A stretch of 64,000 bases of DNA, taken from contig CP141139.1 in NCBI GenBank assembly GCA_035236585.1, positions 39,627,217 to 39,691,216 on the forward strand. The letters are read 5' to 3'. The stretch comes from Warburgia ugandensis (Eukaryota; Streptophyta; Magnoliopsida; Canellales; Canellaceae). The position numbers and the translations under genes were made by a program. Below, one piece after another: positions 27,337 through 39,009 of this stretch. The stretch's first letter is position 1. Every line of letters starts with the position of its first letter. The notes beneath the pieces are model-generated. The model did no database searches, was not told the DNA's origin, and saw only the letters and a program-made list of their open reading frames with translations.

Positions 27337-28530
27337 CTAGGTAGAAAATTAGTTGACTAAGCTCGAAGAATAGTCTATTGGCCTTCAAAGCTGTTTTTGT
27401 GGATTGACTATCAAAAGGAATCCAATTAACTAAAATGGAAATCAATCACACTAAAATGGAATCCAACTAGATAAAATGAAAATCTAGTGATCTAGATTGG
27501 GAGACAATTGTGACAACTATTATTTTAAATTTGAAACATTTTGTCCCTATAAATACCTAAATTTTCTTTATAGACAATCAAATGAGGACTGATTTACCTT
27601 TTTTGTTTTACCTTTCTTTTGAGTAGCTTTACTTATTTTACCTAATTTCATGATGATTAAATTACTTACCCAATGTTGAATGAAGATTTTGAATAATATT
27701 AGCCAATAAAGAACTTGATGAAATGAATTGCTTTTTAGAGTATTTCCCAACATGTCAACTTGATTCTTCTATCACACAACAATAGCTCTCGTCCATACAT
27801 ACATACATATATATATATATATTTATATTTATATTTGGGTACTGCATTATACAGTTGACCAAATTCTTTCAATATATATTCTTTCCTACCTAGGAAATTT
27901 AGTCTTACATCAATCTAGCAAGTCTACACTCTGAGACTTGAGTACAATAAAAGGAAAGTATCTAATAACAATAAGTAAAACATAGCCACACATCATCATA
28001 TCATCTTAAGATCACTTCAAGTACATTGAGCTCAAGAGAAGTAGTTAACCTTCAACTAGAATTCTAATAGGTTGATCAAGTATTCAAAGGAGTTTCAAGT
28101 CTTTTGGAGCTTGGAAAAAGCTTAAAGAGACAGAACTAAGGGCAAGATTCATTAAGCAATCTCTATGGTAATCATTATTACTTTGTTTTATTTTACTTTA
28201 GTACAGTTTACTTTAGTTTGTTCTAGTTTAGCTTAAGTAGTTTAACTGGTTTAGTTTACTTTGTTTTATTTTACTTTAGTACAGTTTACTTTAGTTTGTT
28301 CTAGTTTAGCTTAAGTAGTTTAACTGGTTTAGTTCCAGTTTACTTTAAAATACATTTAGATATATTTCTTTTATGTCTTTTATATGCTTGTATTTTGAAT
28401 TTTAGACTAATATCACCATTGTGCAATTCTCTTTGGAGAGAATTAGCGTTGCACAATTTTCTTTAGATGGCTGCACAGGGATTACAGTGGACCGTGGAGA
28501 TACGGAGACAAAATTCATGAGATTAAATAC
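27337..28530. other. Possible retrotransposon LTR remains, no gene
   Basis: CCTATAAATACC at about 27546 could be an LTR TATA box, and the flank shares GACTAA-rich words with 23440-23690. There is a CATA/TA microsatellite at 27794-27834. No coding frame is supported. Confidence 0.35.
28178..28334. repeat. Perfect 78-bp tandem duplication
   Basis: The unit beginning ACTTTGTTTTATTTTAC and ending ACTGGTTTAGTTT occurs twice in a row, at 28180-28257 and 28258-28334, without a visible mismatch. It also contains internal TTTACTTTAG echoes. Confidence 0.9.
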
Positions 28531-29488
28531 ACCTAAATGGCTTATTTGACTAATGTGCTCATGTTAAGCGTGCTGCTAATCAACAGGCAGATCACTTACC
28601 AAAAGGATTGCCTCTTCCGGACTGAGAAACAAGACCTTTGCGCAATATTGGCACTTTTCTTTAGAGCTCAAACTAGTAAAATTTGGTTTCGAATGGGGCT
28701 TTGTTTCAGCTTCGGGATGGTTTTTTCTCTTCCTTTATTGCGAGAGGGGTTTGTATCTGATTCCTTTGGCATCAACCTCTGGATGTTTCTATCTTGAAGA
28801 TCATCTCGATCTTGTTCGATATACTTACTATATAAAAACGAAAACTAACACGATATAGTCTCAAGTAACATTTCATTTGTTTACCTATACTATTATAAGA
28901 AAGAATTCCATGTTACATTTTAGCAGAGGTCATTAGATTTAAATCCTATAATTTTGATAGGAATAAATAAAAAATGTTGGGAGTGTGTCAAATATGGTTG
29001 AAGTGATTAAACGCTAGAACTTAATTAAGAACCCTTCTCTCTATCTCTCTCATTTGCACTTGCACGTGCCTGTCCAAGTGTATTTTACACTTTGGCTAAC
29101 ATTTATCTGAACTTCTTACAATGACGCTTAAAAGTGCTTACTGGTCACGGATAAGGATGTTACATAGTGGCCCTCTTTGGATGATTCGGTCCATTTATCA
29201 TGTACGTCCAGCCTTAAATTAGCGTACCAAACTTCATAAGCATTGGATGATTTGAGCCATGCCTTTTTCGTTTCAAATCATCTCTGCTGAATATTTTAAT
29301 AGAAAAAGCTTGTAGCTAGAAGCCTTTGATGGACATGATTTTTTATGCAGAACCTAAATAGGGAAGGTCAGACATAATGAACAGTTCTGATGAACTAAAT
29401 CTAAGGCTTGTCTAGGTTATGTCCTTTTCAGCATTCTTATCCAAAGTCTGAGTAGAAAATCTCTAGGACACTTGTATTAGTGGCTGAG
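28531..29488. other. No gene recognised
   Basis: An 86-residue frame at 28537-28797 shows no recognisable domain and has no support. The rest has no coding signal. Confidence 0.5.
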
Positions 29489-29496
29489 GGTGGGAG
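29489..29496. repeat. Left target-site duplication GGTGGGAG
   Basis: Identical to 42862-42869, flanking the hAT element. Confidence 0.9.
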
Positions 29497-29510
29497 TAGG
29501 GGCGGCAAAA

Positions 29511-29690
29511 TATGACACGACACGATAACACGACTCGAACCCGACACGAATTTAGCGGGTTCGGGTCGAGTCTTATCGTGTTCGTGTCATTTTCAGTGAC
29601 CGAAAATGACACGCCAAAAATCGTGTCGTGTTCGAGTCAATGAATTTGACCCGTCGTGTCTACCTGTTTGACACGCGACCCACTCATGAC
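29511..29690. repeat. Left subterminal repeats of the hAT element
   Basis: Clustered copies of GACACGACACGA, AACACGACTCGAACCC, TCGTGTTCGTGTC and TCGTGTCGTGTTC in both orientations. Their counterparts are at 42640-42850. In Ac and related hAT elements, such subterminal motifs bind the transposase; that role is inferred here. Confidence 0.75.
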
Positions 29691-29712
29691 CTTATTACCT
29701 TAACACTTGAAA

Positions 29713-30001
29713 ATATAGGACGGTTCATGAGTAACCGTCCTATATTAGTATTTATATTATATAGGACGGTTACTTACAAATCGTCCTATATTAGTAGTTA
29801 TAAATATAATATAACTTATATATAGGACGGCTATTCACAAACCGTCCTATATTACTAGTTATATATATATATATATATAGGACGGCTATTAACAAACCGT
29901 CCTATATTACTAGTTATATAGGACGGCTATTCACAAACCGTCCTATATTACTATTTATATAGGACGGCTATTCACTAACCGTCCTATATTACTAAGTTAT
30001 A
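29713..30001. repeat. Hairpin repeat array 1 (6 units)
   Basis: Six units start TAGGACGG at about 29715, 29761, 29822, 29878, 29919 and 29959. Each is an inverted repeat, AGGACGGYT...AACCGTCCT, separated by TATATTA spacers. It lies 3' of the Ulp1 gene. Confidence 0.95.
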
Positions 30002-31093
30002 TTGGAGAATGGAGGGTTCTTCTAGAGCCACTGTTAAGAGTTAATGAGTTATTCTCACACATATACTATAAAGATATTTTCAGAGGAACAACTTCTTCCG
30101 TGTTCTCGTTCGGGTGCATCTTAGAGAATATGAAAAGAAAGCAAAGAGATGAGAGTGACAAACTATAAACAGGAATTCACAAAATATAATCCATAAATCT
30201 GTTATTCAAGATCTGAATGAAGCAGATTTCTGAAATGTAAGCCGAAGCAACTTGACCTTCCGGTTTGCAAGCTTCGATAAAACACATTTGATTGGCAACG
30301 AGATAAGTGAAAGCTTGCAAACATGATATAATTACAACTAGTGGAACTTCCTCATCCCTCTTTCTATTCACACAAATAATTGTGTTCCGATTGTCAGAAA
30401 CTTGGTAGCTTAGAATCATGGGCTCCAATCATCACAATTGCCCAACATATCAATCACTTAGCACCATCTCCATGACTATATCATTCCAATTGTCAATAGG
30501 CCCAGTGTGCACCAATGCAGACAATCATTCTGAACTTTAGCATTTTTAATTTTATCCTCATTCCTCAGCAAATGAATGAAATTGCCTGTATAGGCAAGGA
30601 TGTCCATCAGGTCTCCATTCAAAACACCAACTTCACAATCACATCATTGAAATTTGAAAGTTTTTTGGTATCATATTCATATGAATCATATCTACAACTT
30701 CAATATATATCAAGAATTTCAATCATCAACCTCCATTCCATATATGACTCCTTCTCCAATACATGATACAATACATGATATGATATCAACCACCCATACT
30801 GTATTTGTAGATTGTATGTACATACATGATACAATACAACCCATCTGCTGATCTAAGCCATCATTGAAAATTGATGATTAACCCATCTGCTGATCAAAAC
30901 ACCAACTTCACAATCACATCATTGAAATTTGAAAGTTTGAAACAAAGAAAGCACATACATTGATACAGTGTACTTCAATAAAAATAAAAATAGAACACAT
31001 TCATTGAAATGAACTGATCTTTGTATTATATTTGAGTAAAATGTATATACATGAATGATAATATACATTCATTTACAATTTTACATCACTGAA
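30002..31093. other. Noncoding part of hAT element 3' of Ulp1 gene
   Basis: No gene. An exact repeat of about 40 bases (AACACCAACTTCACAATCAC...) occurs near 30622 and again near 30897. CCCATCTGCTGATC also occurs twice (about 30840, 30882). Short frames at 30177-30851 are not convincing. Confidence 0.5.
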
Positions 31094-34000
31094 CTACAAA
31101 TTAAAAATCATAATATGATCTGTCCATTTCATTCTAATATCATCTAGATCCAACTGGGAGTAACTCTTGGTTCCAAAATCCACCTACATATAATAACTTA
31201 GTTCAGAGATTAGACATGTAATCTTGAATTAAGTCAGGAAATATACAAATCAAAAGTGCAACTTTGGTCAGTAAGTCTAAGTGTTACCTTTCTCAATTGT
31301 GAGACTGAAACTCCATTGCGAATGAGGGTTCTCATGTATCTAAGAACATAATATCCACACTCCCAATCTGATTTTTGTTGAGGGCACTGCAAAACAATGC
31401 CACCAAAGACAACATAAAAGTTTCAAAATATAATTTCCAACAAGTTCGTGTTTAAAATTATATGAAAGAGTTTAAATAGCAGTAATGAGTAAACCGTACC
31501 TTGGCCTTCTTCCAGTTGAGTTTTGGTGGGTGGTGAATGCCTTCTCTCTCAGCCCATTTATACCATGCTCTACACACATATAATTGAAAAGCATTAGATT
31601 ATGAATATTATTATAGTTGCCAGGTGAGTAGTTATATTATAATAAAAAGAATAATAAAGACTTACTTGTTTATAATTTCCATAAGGTGTTCCCGAATGTG
31701 TGCTCCACATGAATCAAAAAAAATTGCATGGCCACCATGCACATCCAAAGCTAGCAACATCCAATGGGACCTATAAAAATAATAGTTCAATTGAATTTTC
31801 TCTAATCTTAACTGATGTAGTATTCATGTGTATGAAACTATGAATTGTGAAATTAAAATGGCATAATTAAGCAACCTATGTTACAACGTACCCGCTATTG
31901 TAGGGAATCAGTAATGCTTGCCCCTTTGCACAAGTCATGAGACCAGGAATGATATCTTCACTTTGTTTGTCCTTAGGCAAATGGGCTAATTGAAAGACAA
32001 GAGAAGGGTCAAGGAACTTGTAAATGTCCTTGACCTCTAGTCTATGCAAGCTATCATGCAAATACCTGCATTTGAAATTTGGCTTAATGTCAAATAATTA
32101 TTAAGTTTTATTAAAAAAGCAAGTATTAAGTAATGTTACATTGATTGGTAAGTCTTAACTCTAATAGAGCAGTTACACGACGTACCCTATATAGACTATG
32201 ATGTGCATGTACTCCAATTGATCCATATTACATATGGCTATGAGGTCTTCCTTGAAGAGTGGAACCTCAACCACATCGTTTGAAAGCACACCTGCCTCTA
32301 TCCTTACAGAGTTCATTGAATTTGTGTTGCCTTCATTGGCCGGTCACATGCAGTACCCTTAGGAATGGAGGTGTGTTAGGTGGAACCTCCACCTGATACC
32401 TACACTGTAAATGTAATCATGTAACATTTTAGAAATTAGTAATGAATATATACAGCATATATTGATATACTAGCAGATATAAAAGAAGAAACCCAGTGAG
32501 GTAAAATTAGAATATTTTATAATATAACAATAATAACATTGTGACTACTGACTTGTGACTTGTGAGTAGTGACTAGTGAGCACCTTACAAGTGTTTTGAA
32601 CTAAAGAACTAGTACTACTGACTTATGACTTGTGAGTAGTGACTATGGAAAAACATAGAACTAGTACTACCTGAGAAGGCTGGGATGTGGCTACACTTGC
32701 CACTATGCCAGAATTTGCTGGCGGCAAGGTTTGCTTCAATTGCCCCTTGTGCTGCTTTTCGTGATCCGACTGTCCGACATGTTGCAGACAATATTAATCA
32801 ATGAACAGTTTAGGAGGACTTAAAAAAAGGTAGGAGAAAATGAAGCCATGACTACAGTTAGTATATATGTACCTTGGAATTGGATATCATTGGTTTTATG
32901 TGTTTCTCTAGCCAACACACATGATATCCAATTGCATCCCCAACAGTTTCAACATCATCCCCTTCGACTGGAAATGGAAGGGGAGCATCTGGTTGAATGG
33001 CAGTAGTGATGCACACACGCTTAGTGTGTGGAGGCATCAACTTACCATGCAAGGTGGCGGAAGTCATGGGCCGAACCTCGTACAGTGTTGCCACAGCCAC
33101 ATGGTTCTCAAATGTATGTAGCTGCAACATGCACTGACCCAGGCGGATTTGAGAAATGACATATATATAATAATTAGTGATGTAATGTAAAGTGTAAACT
33201 AAAAACAAAAGTAAATAAGTAACATTGTAAAACTAAACAAGTGAATATACATACCTCACTGATTGGGAGTACTTGTTCCGCCGCCTCTTCATCGATAGAG
33301 GAGTAGGAGTAGGAGTGCACTATTATTATTTCTTCTGGTTGAACTTGAGGTTGAGCTTCAGCTTGAGGGCCGCCAACATCCTCACATGAGGTTCTTCGGC
33401 CACCTTGGAGTTCCTTCAATAGTTGATCTTTGACCATGCTATATATCTCCACAACTGTTTGCTTCTTCCATTCTTCCAATTCTTGTAGCGTAGGAGCCTT
33501 TTGTTTGGGGAAAAATTTGGAAGGAACAACACCCCGACCTTGGCCCCTTACCGGGCCAGGCTGCTCATTCTTGTTGCCCATTGCCCTATACAGATGTCCC
33601 CCTTTGCAGCAGTCTTTGCTAAGAGTCCCCGTAGTTGCACTTTCTTCTTGTTCTTGGGTCAACTCTTCACGCACACATAAAGATCATAACATGATAAAAT
33701 CACTATTATATATGTAATATTTAAATAATATACTATGCAAGGGTATAAAAGTATAAAAGTATTTAACTAGGCAGTATGCAAATAAAGTAAAAGTATAAAA
33801 CTTAAAGTCTTAAACCACTTACAATTCTTGAAGCAATTGTTGCAGTTGTCTCGTTGGCAAAGGTCTGGGAGTTACGCCCTTTCGAATGTGCCATTTTCCA
33901 TAGAATAGCACGGTCAATGGGATCCGTTGTCCCAGCCTTCTTTTGCAGTAATAAGATTATAAGAGACACTAAGTCATAGTTAATAAAAATAATAATCTAA

Positions 34001-34892
34001 TATGATTAGAAAAATGGAATGTGACATGATATACTTACTACATCTGCCTCTAATCGTGCATAGCCAACCTTTGAAAGGTGGTGCGGCGTGTGGTTTTGTG
34101 CACGAGCCTTTTGTCCTTTTATACGCTTTGCCCGGACATCAAAGTAATGTGATCAAAGATTCAAAATACAATAAATTATAATAATTACAAGACTCAAAAT
34201 TTAGCTTGGCTAGTTCAAGTTGTGATTACCTCAAAATCAGGAGATAGCCTATACTGTACAAATTGATTCCATGCTTCCTGGTTAATGAAGCAGGAATACA
34301 ACTGAGGGACCATGTGAAGCGTAGAAGGATCATGAGAATTTGGAAGTATGTACTTCCTTGCAAGCTCACTCTTCCATTTCCTCCAAGCTTCACCAGCTCC
34401 TAGCAAGGCTTGCTTCTTGCACTCATCAGATACGTCAAAGGCAGACTACAAAACAAAAGAAGAAGCATGTTAAAGTGACTAACTAGTGAGTATTGCAGCA
34501 ACTTTGTGTATCTTATCGTGACTCATATGCAAACAAAAACAAAACATATAAATATAAAGGACATATTATGTTATATGTAGGAAGAATTTACATACCTTGA
34601 CCATTTCCCATACTGAATCTTTGACTTGTGGAGATACATGTCTCCAATCACCACCGATATCGGCACAAGTCTTCTAACAAAGGCAACATATGAAGCTAGC
34701 ATAGGCATGTGCAACACCACCAATCGGTTGGCCTTTAGTGTTGAATTGTACTGTTTCTTTTATTCCAACTGAGGTTCTCTTATTTATATGTTCCATTTGC
34801 GTTGGGCCCCTCCCCCTGACCTTTCTCTTGACACTGACCACCGGTGGTGTTACTGATGGACATGTGCTTGTTAGCCTTGATTGTTCTCGCAT
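31094..34892 (-). pseudogene. Transposase_24 / DUF8039-like / Ulp1 protease gene
   Basis: A multi-exon gene on the minus strand. The 5' exon (34596-34892) carries RGRGPTQM...FNTKGQPIG, and 34230-34445 encodes 72 residues (WRKWKSELARKYI...AWNQFVQYRLSPDFE). 34039-34140 has HHLSKVGYARLEADV and 33840-33960 has DRAILWKMAHSKGRNS. This order is Transposase_24 as found in plant En/Spm-type proteins. 33255-33670 has PGPVRGQGRGVVPSKFF. 32873-33140 has LHGKLMPP...PDAPLPFPVEGDDVETVGDAIG, the DUF8039-like block. Exons 31892-32065, 31666-31770, 31500-31569, 31288-31386 and 31094-31183 encode a complete Ulp1/C48 domain with SHWMLLALD, FFDSCGAHIREH, CPQQKSDWECGYY: His, Asp, Gln and Cys of the active site. 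All five join in phase through GT-AG introns. Defects: an in-frame TAG at 34674-34676 and an unresolved frame change near 32340-32360. It is therefore likely a recent pseudogene, though unrecognised introns could rescue it. Predicted role: SUMO-type protease fused to a transposon accessory protein. Confidence 0.8.
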
Positions 34893-36299
34893 TCTGTGTG
34901 TTGTAATTGTTCTACTTGTACCTCTCCTACCTCTTCTACTTGCTCCATGTTTGCTTCAAAATAAAAATGACTACAGTTAGACAAGAAAAGAGGAATACAA
35001 TTATACAGGGATAATAAGCAGTAGCACCCTTGAAAACCATCACAAATTTTTCATTTGACAGTGGAGACTATACTGGAAGCCTCCTACAAGGTCAGATTGT
35101 TGCTCCCTCTATCTCTTCAAACAAGCAATTATGCATGTTCCCATTTTTTGTGATGTTGGCATAGTGTCATAGCCCTAGAAGTATGCCATTCCAGTATGCA
35201 GAGTGGAAAAAAAATGTGATATTTTGTTTTTGTATAACATTCATTATTTGTAGCTTGATTTGGCCATTTCATTAAGTTTCCTATCTCAAAACATTCATTC
35301 CAGTCTAATAATAATTTAAAAAATCTGTTATGTTCCTTCATCCTTTATTTTTTATTTTGGTCAACTATCACTTAATCATTCCTCTTGTTTCAACAGTTCC
35401 AACACATCAAAAATGTTGAAAATCGACATTGTTTGATGCGAATATGAGATATGTTAATTTAGTTTTTGAGAGATTTTTCTTGATTTGGTTCTTTTTTCTA
35501 GGGCTCCCTTAAGGCAAGAAGAAATTGGGATATAAGATGTAGCTAGTTTGTGATAAATTAGATAAAGGTAATGTTTTTTTCCATTTTGTAAAAGAAAGAA
35601 CTAGTTTAATGTCTCTCTCCCTCAATCTTCTGACATCCGTCTGCTTCTTCTCTTGCTCGATCTGCTCTACATTTCGGTGGAGAGTGGAGACTATTTCGAT
35701 AGATGCGGTTCTCGAGAACCTATCTATCGGGATTCACCGATTCAGACTAATGAACTATGGGCAAAGTCAGAAGACTCAGAACCTTTATAATTTATATGTT
35801 TGGTTTTTCCGTCAGAGGAACATACATATCTGATATCTCCCATAATCCCATTCCACTTCCAGGCTTCCAGCTCCGTTTTTTTTGCTCATCCATCTTTTTC
35901 CCAACAAACCCCGTTTCCAGACCCAAATGAAAGACAACATAAATCAAAATCGAGAAATAGGTGTTTGACAACGAAATGATGAGAACAAGTTCAAGGCAAG
36001 GAACAGAGAAACCAGATAGTGGTTTTTTTTATATCGATTGTGTTCTTTTATTACTTTTTACTACATGTATAACAGAATCAGATACGAAATTACATTAAAG
36101 ATGCAAAAAATCGTAAATACATACCTTTCTTTGCTTAGATCCGTGAAAGATCGAAGAGGAATGGTCGTTTTCACCTTCTCACTTCTCGGTATAGGTTGGA
36201 TTGGATCGTTGGGTTGGAACTTGGAAGATTGAAATTAGAGTGAGAATGACCAAGGTGAAAAGTGAAAAGTGAAAACGATATATTATATGTATAGAACCA
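34893..36299. other. 5' flank of the Ulp1 gene, no other gene
   Basis: Upstream sequence of the minus-strand gene. Upstream exons or a longer N terminus could lie here: frame-compatible basic sequence (RRGRRGTSR) continues 5' of the first ATG at 34890-34892. Frames at 35129-35341 and 35609-35833 have no recognisable product. Confidence 0.4.
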
Positions 36300-36800
36300 T
36301 ATAGGACGGTTTTAAAATAACCGTTCTATATAATATACTAATATAGGACGGTTATTCAATAACCGTTCTATAATATACTTAAATATAAGACGGTTTTTCA
36401 ATAACCGTTCTATAATTATAATTAAATATAGGACGGTTTTCAAATAACCGTTCTATAATATACTTAAATATAGGACGGTTTTCAAATAACCGTTCTATAA
36501 TATACTTAAATATAGGACGGTTTTCAAATAACCGGTCTATAATTATAATTAAATATAGGACGGTTTTCAAATAACCGTTCTATAATATACTTAAATATAG
36601 GACGGTTTTCAAATAACCGTTCTATAACATAATCAAATATAGGACGGTTTTCAAATAACCGTTCTATAATATATTAAATATAGGACGGTTTCAAAATAAC
36701 CGTTCTATAATATATTTAAATATAGGACGGTTTTAAAATAACTGTCCTATAATATATTTAAATATATGATGGTTTGTTTATAACCATCTATATATTGAAA
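36300..36800. repeat. Hairpin repeat array 2 (12 units, 42-bp period)
   Basis: Twelve head-to-tail units start ATAGGACGG at about 36301, 36342, 36385, 36427, 36470, 36512, 36555, 36597, 36639, 36680, 36722 and 36764. Each reads AGGACGGTTTTCAAATAACC then GTTCTATA. The array lies on the 5' side of the Ulp1 gene. A minus-strand frame through it (36379-36570) is only the translated repeat. Confidence 0.97.
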
Positions 36801-38600
36801 TATAGGAGTTGTATAAGCTATAAGAGTTATGTATTTAATTAATCTTAGTTGATGATGTCCTTAAATAAAACTAGTCATTAAGTATAGAGTGGAGAAAGAG
36901 TTATGTAATTAACTCATCTTAATTTCCTTAAGTTAAGGATGGCTGGATGAGCTTAAAAAGACAGAGCAATAGCATATAGGCATATATCATATATGTATTA
37001 TGTTCATCTCACTATCTCGTGCTCGAGACTTCTCAGTTGAGTTGAGTTACTTGAGTATCTATCAGCTTAAAAGCAAAGTTATGTTACTTATGTAAGTAAC
37101 TCATACTATCATATTCAATTCAACATAGTTGTTGAGGTTGAGGTCAGGGGAGGATGACTAAAGTTGGTGTTAATTATGTATATAATGTATTTAACTCATC
37201 TGATGTCTGATGATCTCACTTGAGGATCATCTTAAAAAAGCAAAGTTATGTAAGTAACTCATACTCAATTCAAAAGTTGTTGAATGTTGATGATAACATT
37301 GATAAATGATAATAAGTAAAGAAAGAGAAAGAATCATGTAATTAACTCATTAGGTAAGGATGACCGGCCCGAACTAGAATAGAAACAGTTATGTAATTAA
37401 CTCAGTAGCTTGAGAATGAGTATAGAAAGAGTTGTGTAATTATCTCATTAGAGGATAATGAGTATAGTATAGGAACTAGGAAGGGTCCCAAGGGAATAGT
37501 TATTAGTTATTTAGTTATGTAACATTGTAATTAACTCATTAGGTGAGGTGAGAATGTGAACAGAGAATAGGAGTTGTGTGTTGAATTAACACAAATGTTG
37601 AATGATATTACTAAAGGAGTTACTAAATTTTACTCTACAATATCTACATGAATGATGGATCAAAGGATCATGGATGAATCATGAATGAGTTATTCCTAAT
37701 CTATTATCATCAATTGGGAGTTAGAAATGAGAAACAAATATTGAGTTATATGAGTTGGATACATGATATTCATGAATTTGATTGAAAAGAGATATATTAG
37801 ATCAATTGGTTGGTGAGACATGTGAAATTAACATAAGAAAATCATTATTCATTAGCATTTATAATTTTATACAACAATATATGACAGTTAGTTAGTCTCT
37901 CTCTCACTTCACTTTTACTTGTACAACTTACAAAACTTGGTTAACTTATCTACTAAGTGTAACTTGTAAGTTGTAACAATTGACATGTGACAATGTGTAG
38001 CTAAACTGAAAATGGTTGATAAGAAATTGGTTATACAGTTATTTATAACTTATAGTTATAGGCTTATAGTTGGATAATTGGATTTGGGCTTACTTAACTT
38101 ACATGATACAATACAATTATACAAAAAGACAAAACAATTGCCTTAGGCAGTTAGATTAGACTCTAGATTGACTTAGTAGTTAGTATACCTAGATAATTAT
38201 TAATTAGTTAAAGTTAAACCTTTATGTTCTTTTCAGTTTTCAACTTTCATTTTGTTTTCCCGCCACTACAAGTCTACAAGGGGGCCCCCGCCCCCACCTA
38301 GGATCATCTATCATGATTCATGACATCTAACTATCTAAGTTATCTAACAAGTAAGTTAACTTAGTTAAGTAACATTAAGGACAATAACTAGGGGCATCAA
38401 AATATTTGACAAATGATTGAAGTGTAAGTTTCAACTTTCATTAACTCCACTTGCCACTTGCCAGTTTGGAATTGGAGGAAAGAAGGCTATCGGGCCTTTG
38501 TCGTGCATCGGTCACTTGAAAAGCGAAAATCTGGCACATCACAGACTTCACAGTCACAGTCTCACAGACTCACAGTCACACTCACAGATTGGTAATGAAG
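36801..38600. other. Central noncoding region between the two hAT genes
   Basis: No coding frame. 36820-37560 holds about ten copies of a motif near GTTATGTAATTAACTCAT. The tract at 38535-38590 is rich in CACAG and leads into array 3. The region lies between the 5' ends of two divergent genes and could hold their promoters. Confidence 0.5.
36822..37545. repeat. Dispersed GTTATGTAATTAACTCA motif, about 10 copies
   Basis: Copies at about 36824, 36898, 37078, 37171, 37244, 37331, 37388, 37430 and 37512, plus a weaker one at 37571. The core is TATGTAATTAACTCAT with variants (TATGTAAGTAACTCAT, TGTGTAATTATCTCAT). Confidence 0.7.
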
Positions 38601-38601
38601 G

Positions 38602-38820
38602 AAAACCGTCCTATTTTATTATGTAAAATAGGACGGTTAGTCCGTAACCGTCCTATATTATTATGTAAAATAGGACGGTTAGTCCGTAACCGTCCTATAT
38701 GTTAAAGCTTACAAAAAATAAGACGGTTAGTAAGTAACCGTTCTATATTTTTAAAATATAGGACGGTTAATACATAACCGTACTATATTTTATAAATATA
38801 TATATAGGACCGTTAATACT
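38602..38820. repeat. Hairpin repeat array 3 (about 5-6 units)
   Basis: Units such as ATAGGACGGTTAGTCCGTAA followed by CCGTCCTATA. Two of the units are identical 49-bp copies starting near 38627 and 38676. The array ends about 190 bases before the transposase start codon. Confidence 0.95.
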
Positions 38821-39009
38821 GTAATACATAAGTAACATAACCAACGTTACCAACCCAAGGTTGAAGTTGAAGGCTTGCAGGTTTGCAGTTGCAGCTGCTT
38901 TTATAATTTACAATTTTACATCTGTTTGATTTCCCTTTCCGGACTCAGAGGACCGTAATCCAGATATCTTCTTCAAGTTCAAACATCAACCCTTCTAAGT
39001 TCTAACACG

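Noticed and set aside
28537..28797. 86-residue frame before the hAT element
   Set aside because: No domain, no splice or start context of note, and flanked by repeats.
36379..36570. Minus-strand 63-residue frame with repeated RLFENRPIF
   Set aside because: It is the 42-bp hairpin array read in one frame (42 is divisible by 3), not a repeat protein.
38264..38270. CACTACA, a possible CACTA-element terminus
   Set aside because: No matching inverted end with a 3-bp duplication was found, and the following bases do not match any other end of the arrays. The hAT ends and 8-bp duplication explain the whole element.
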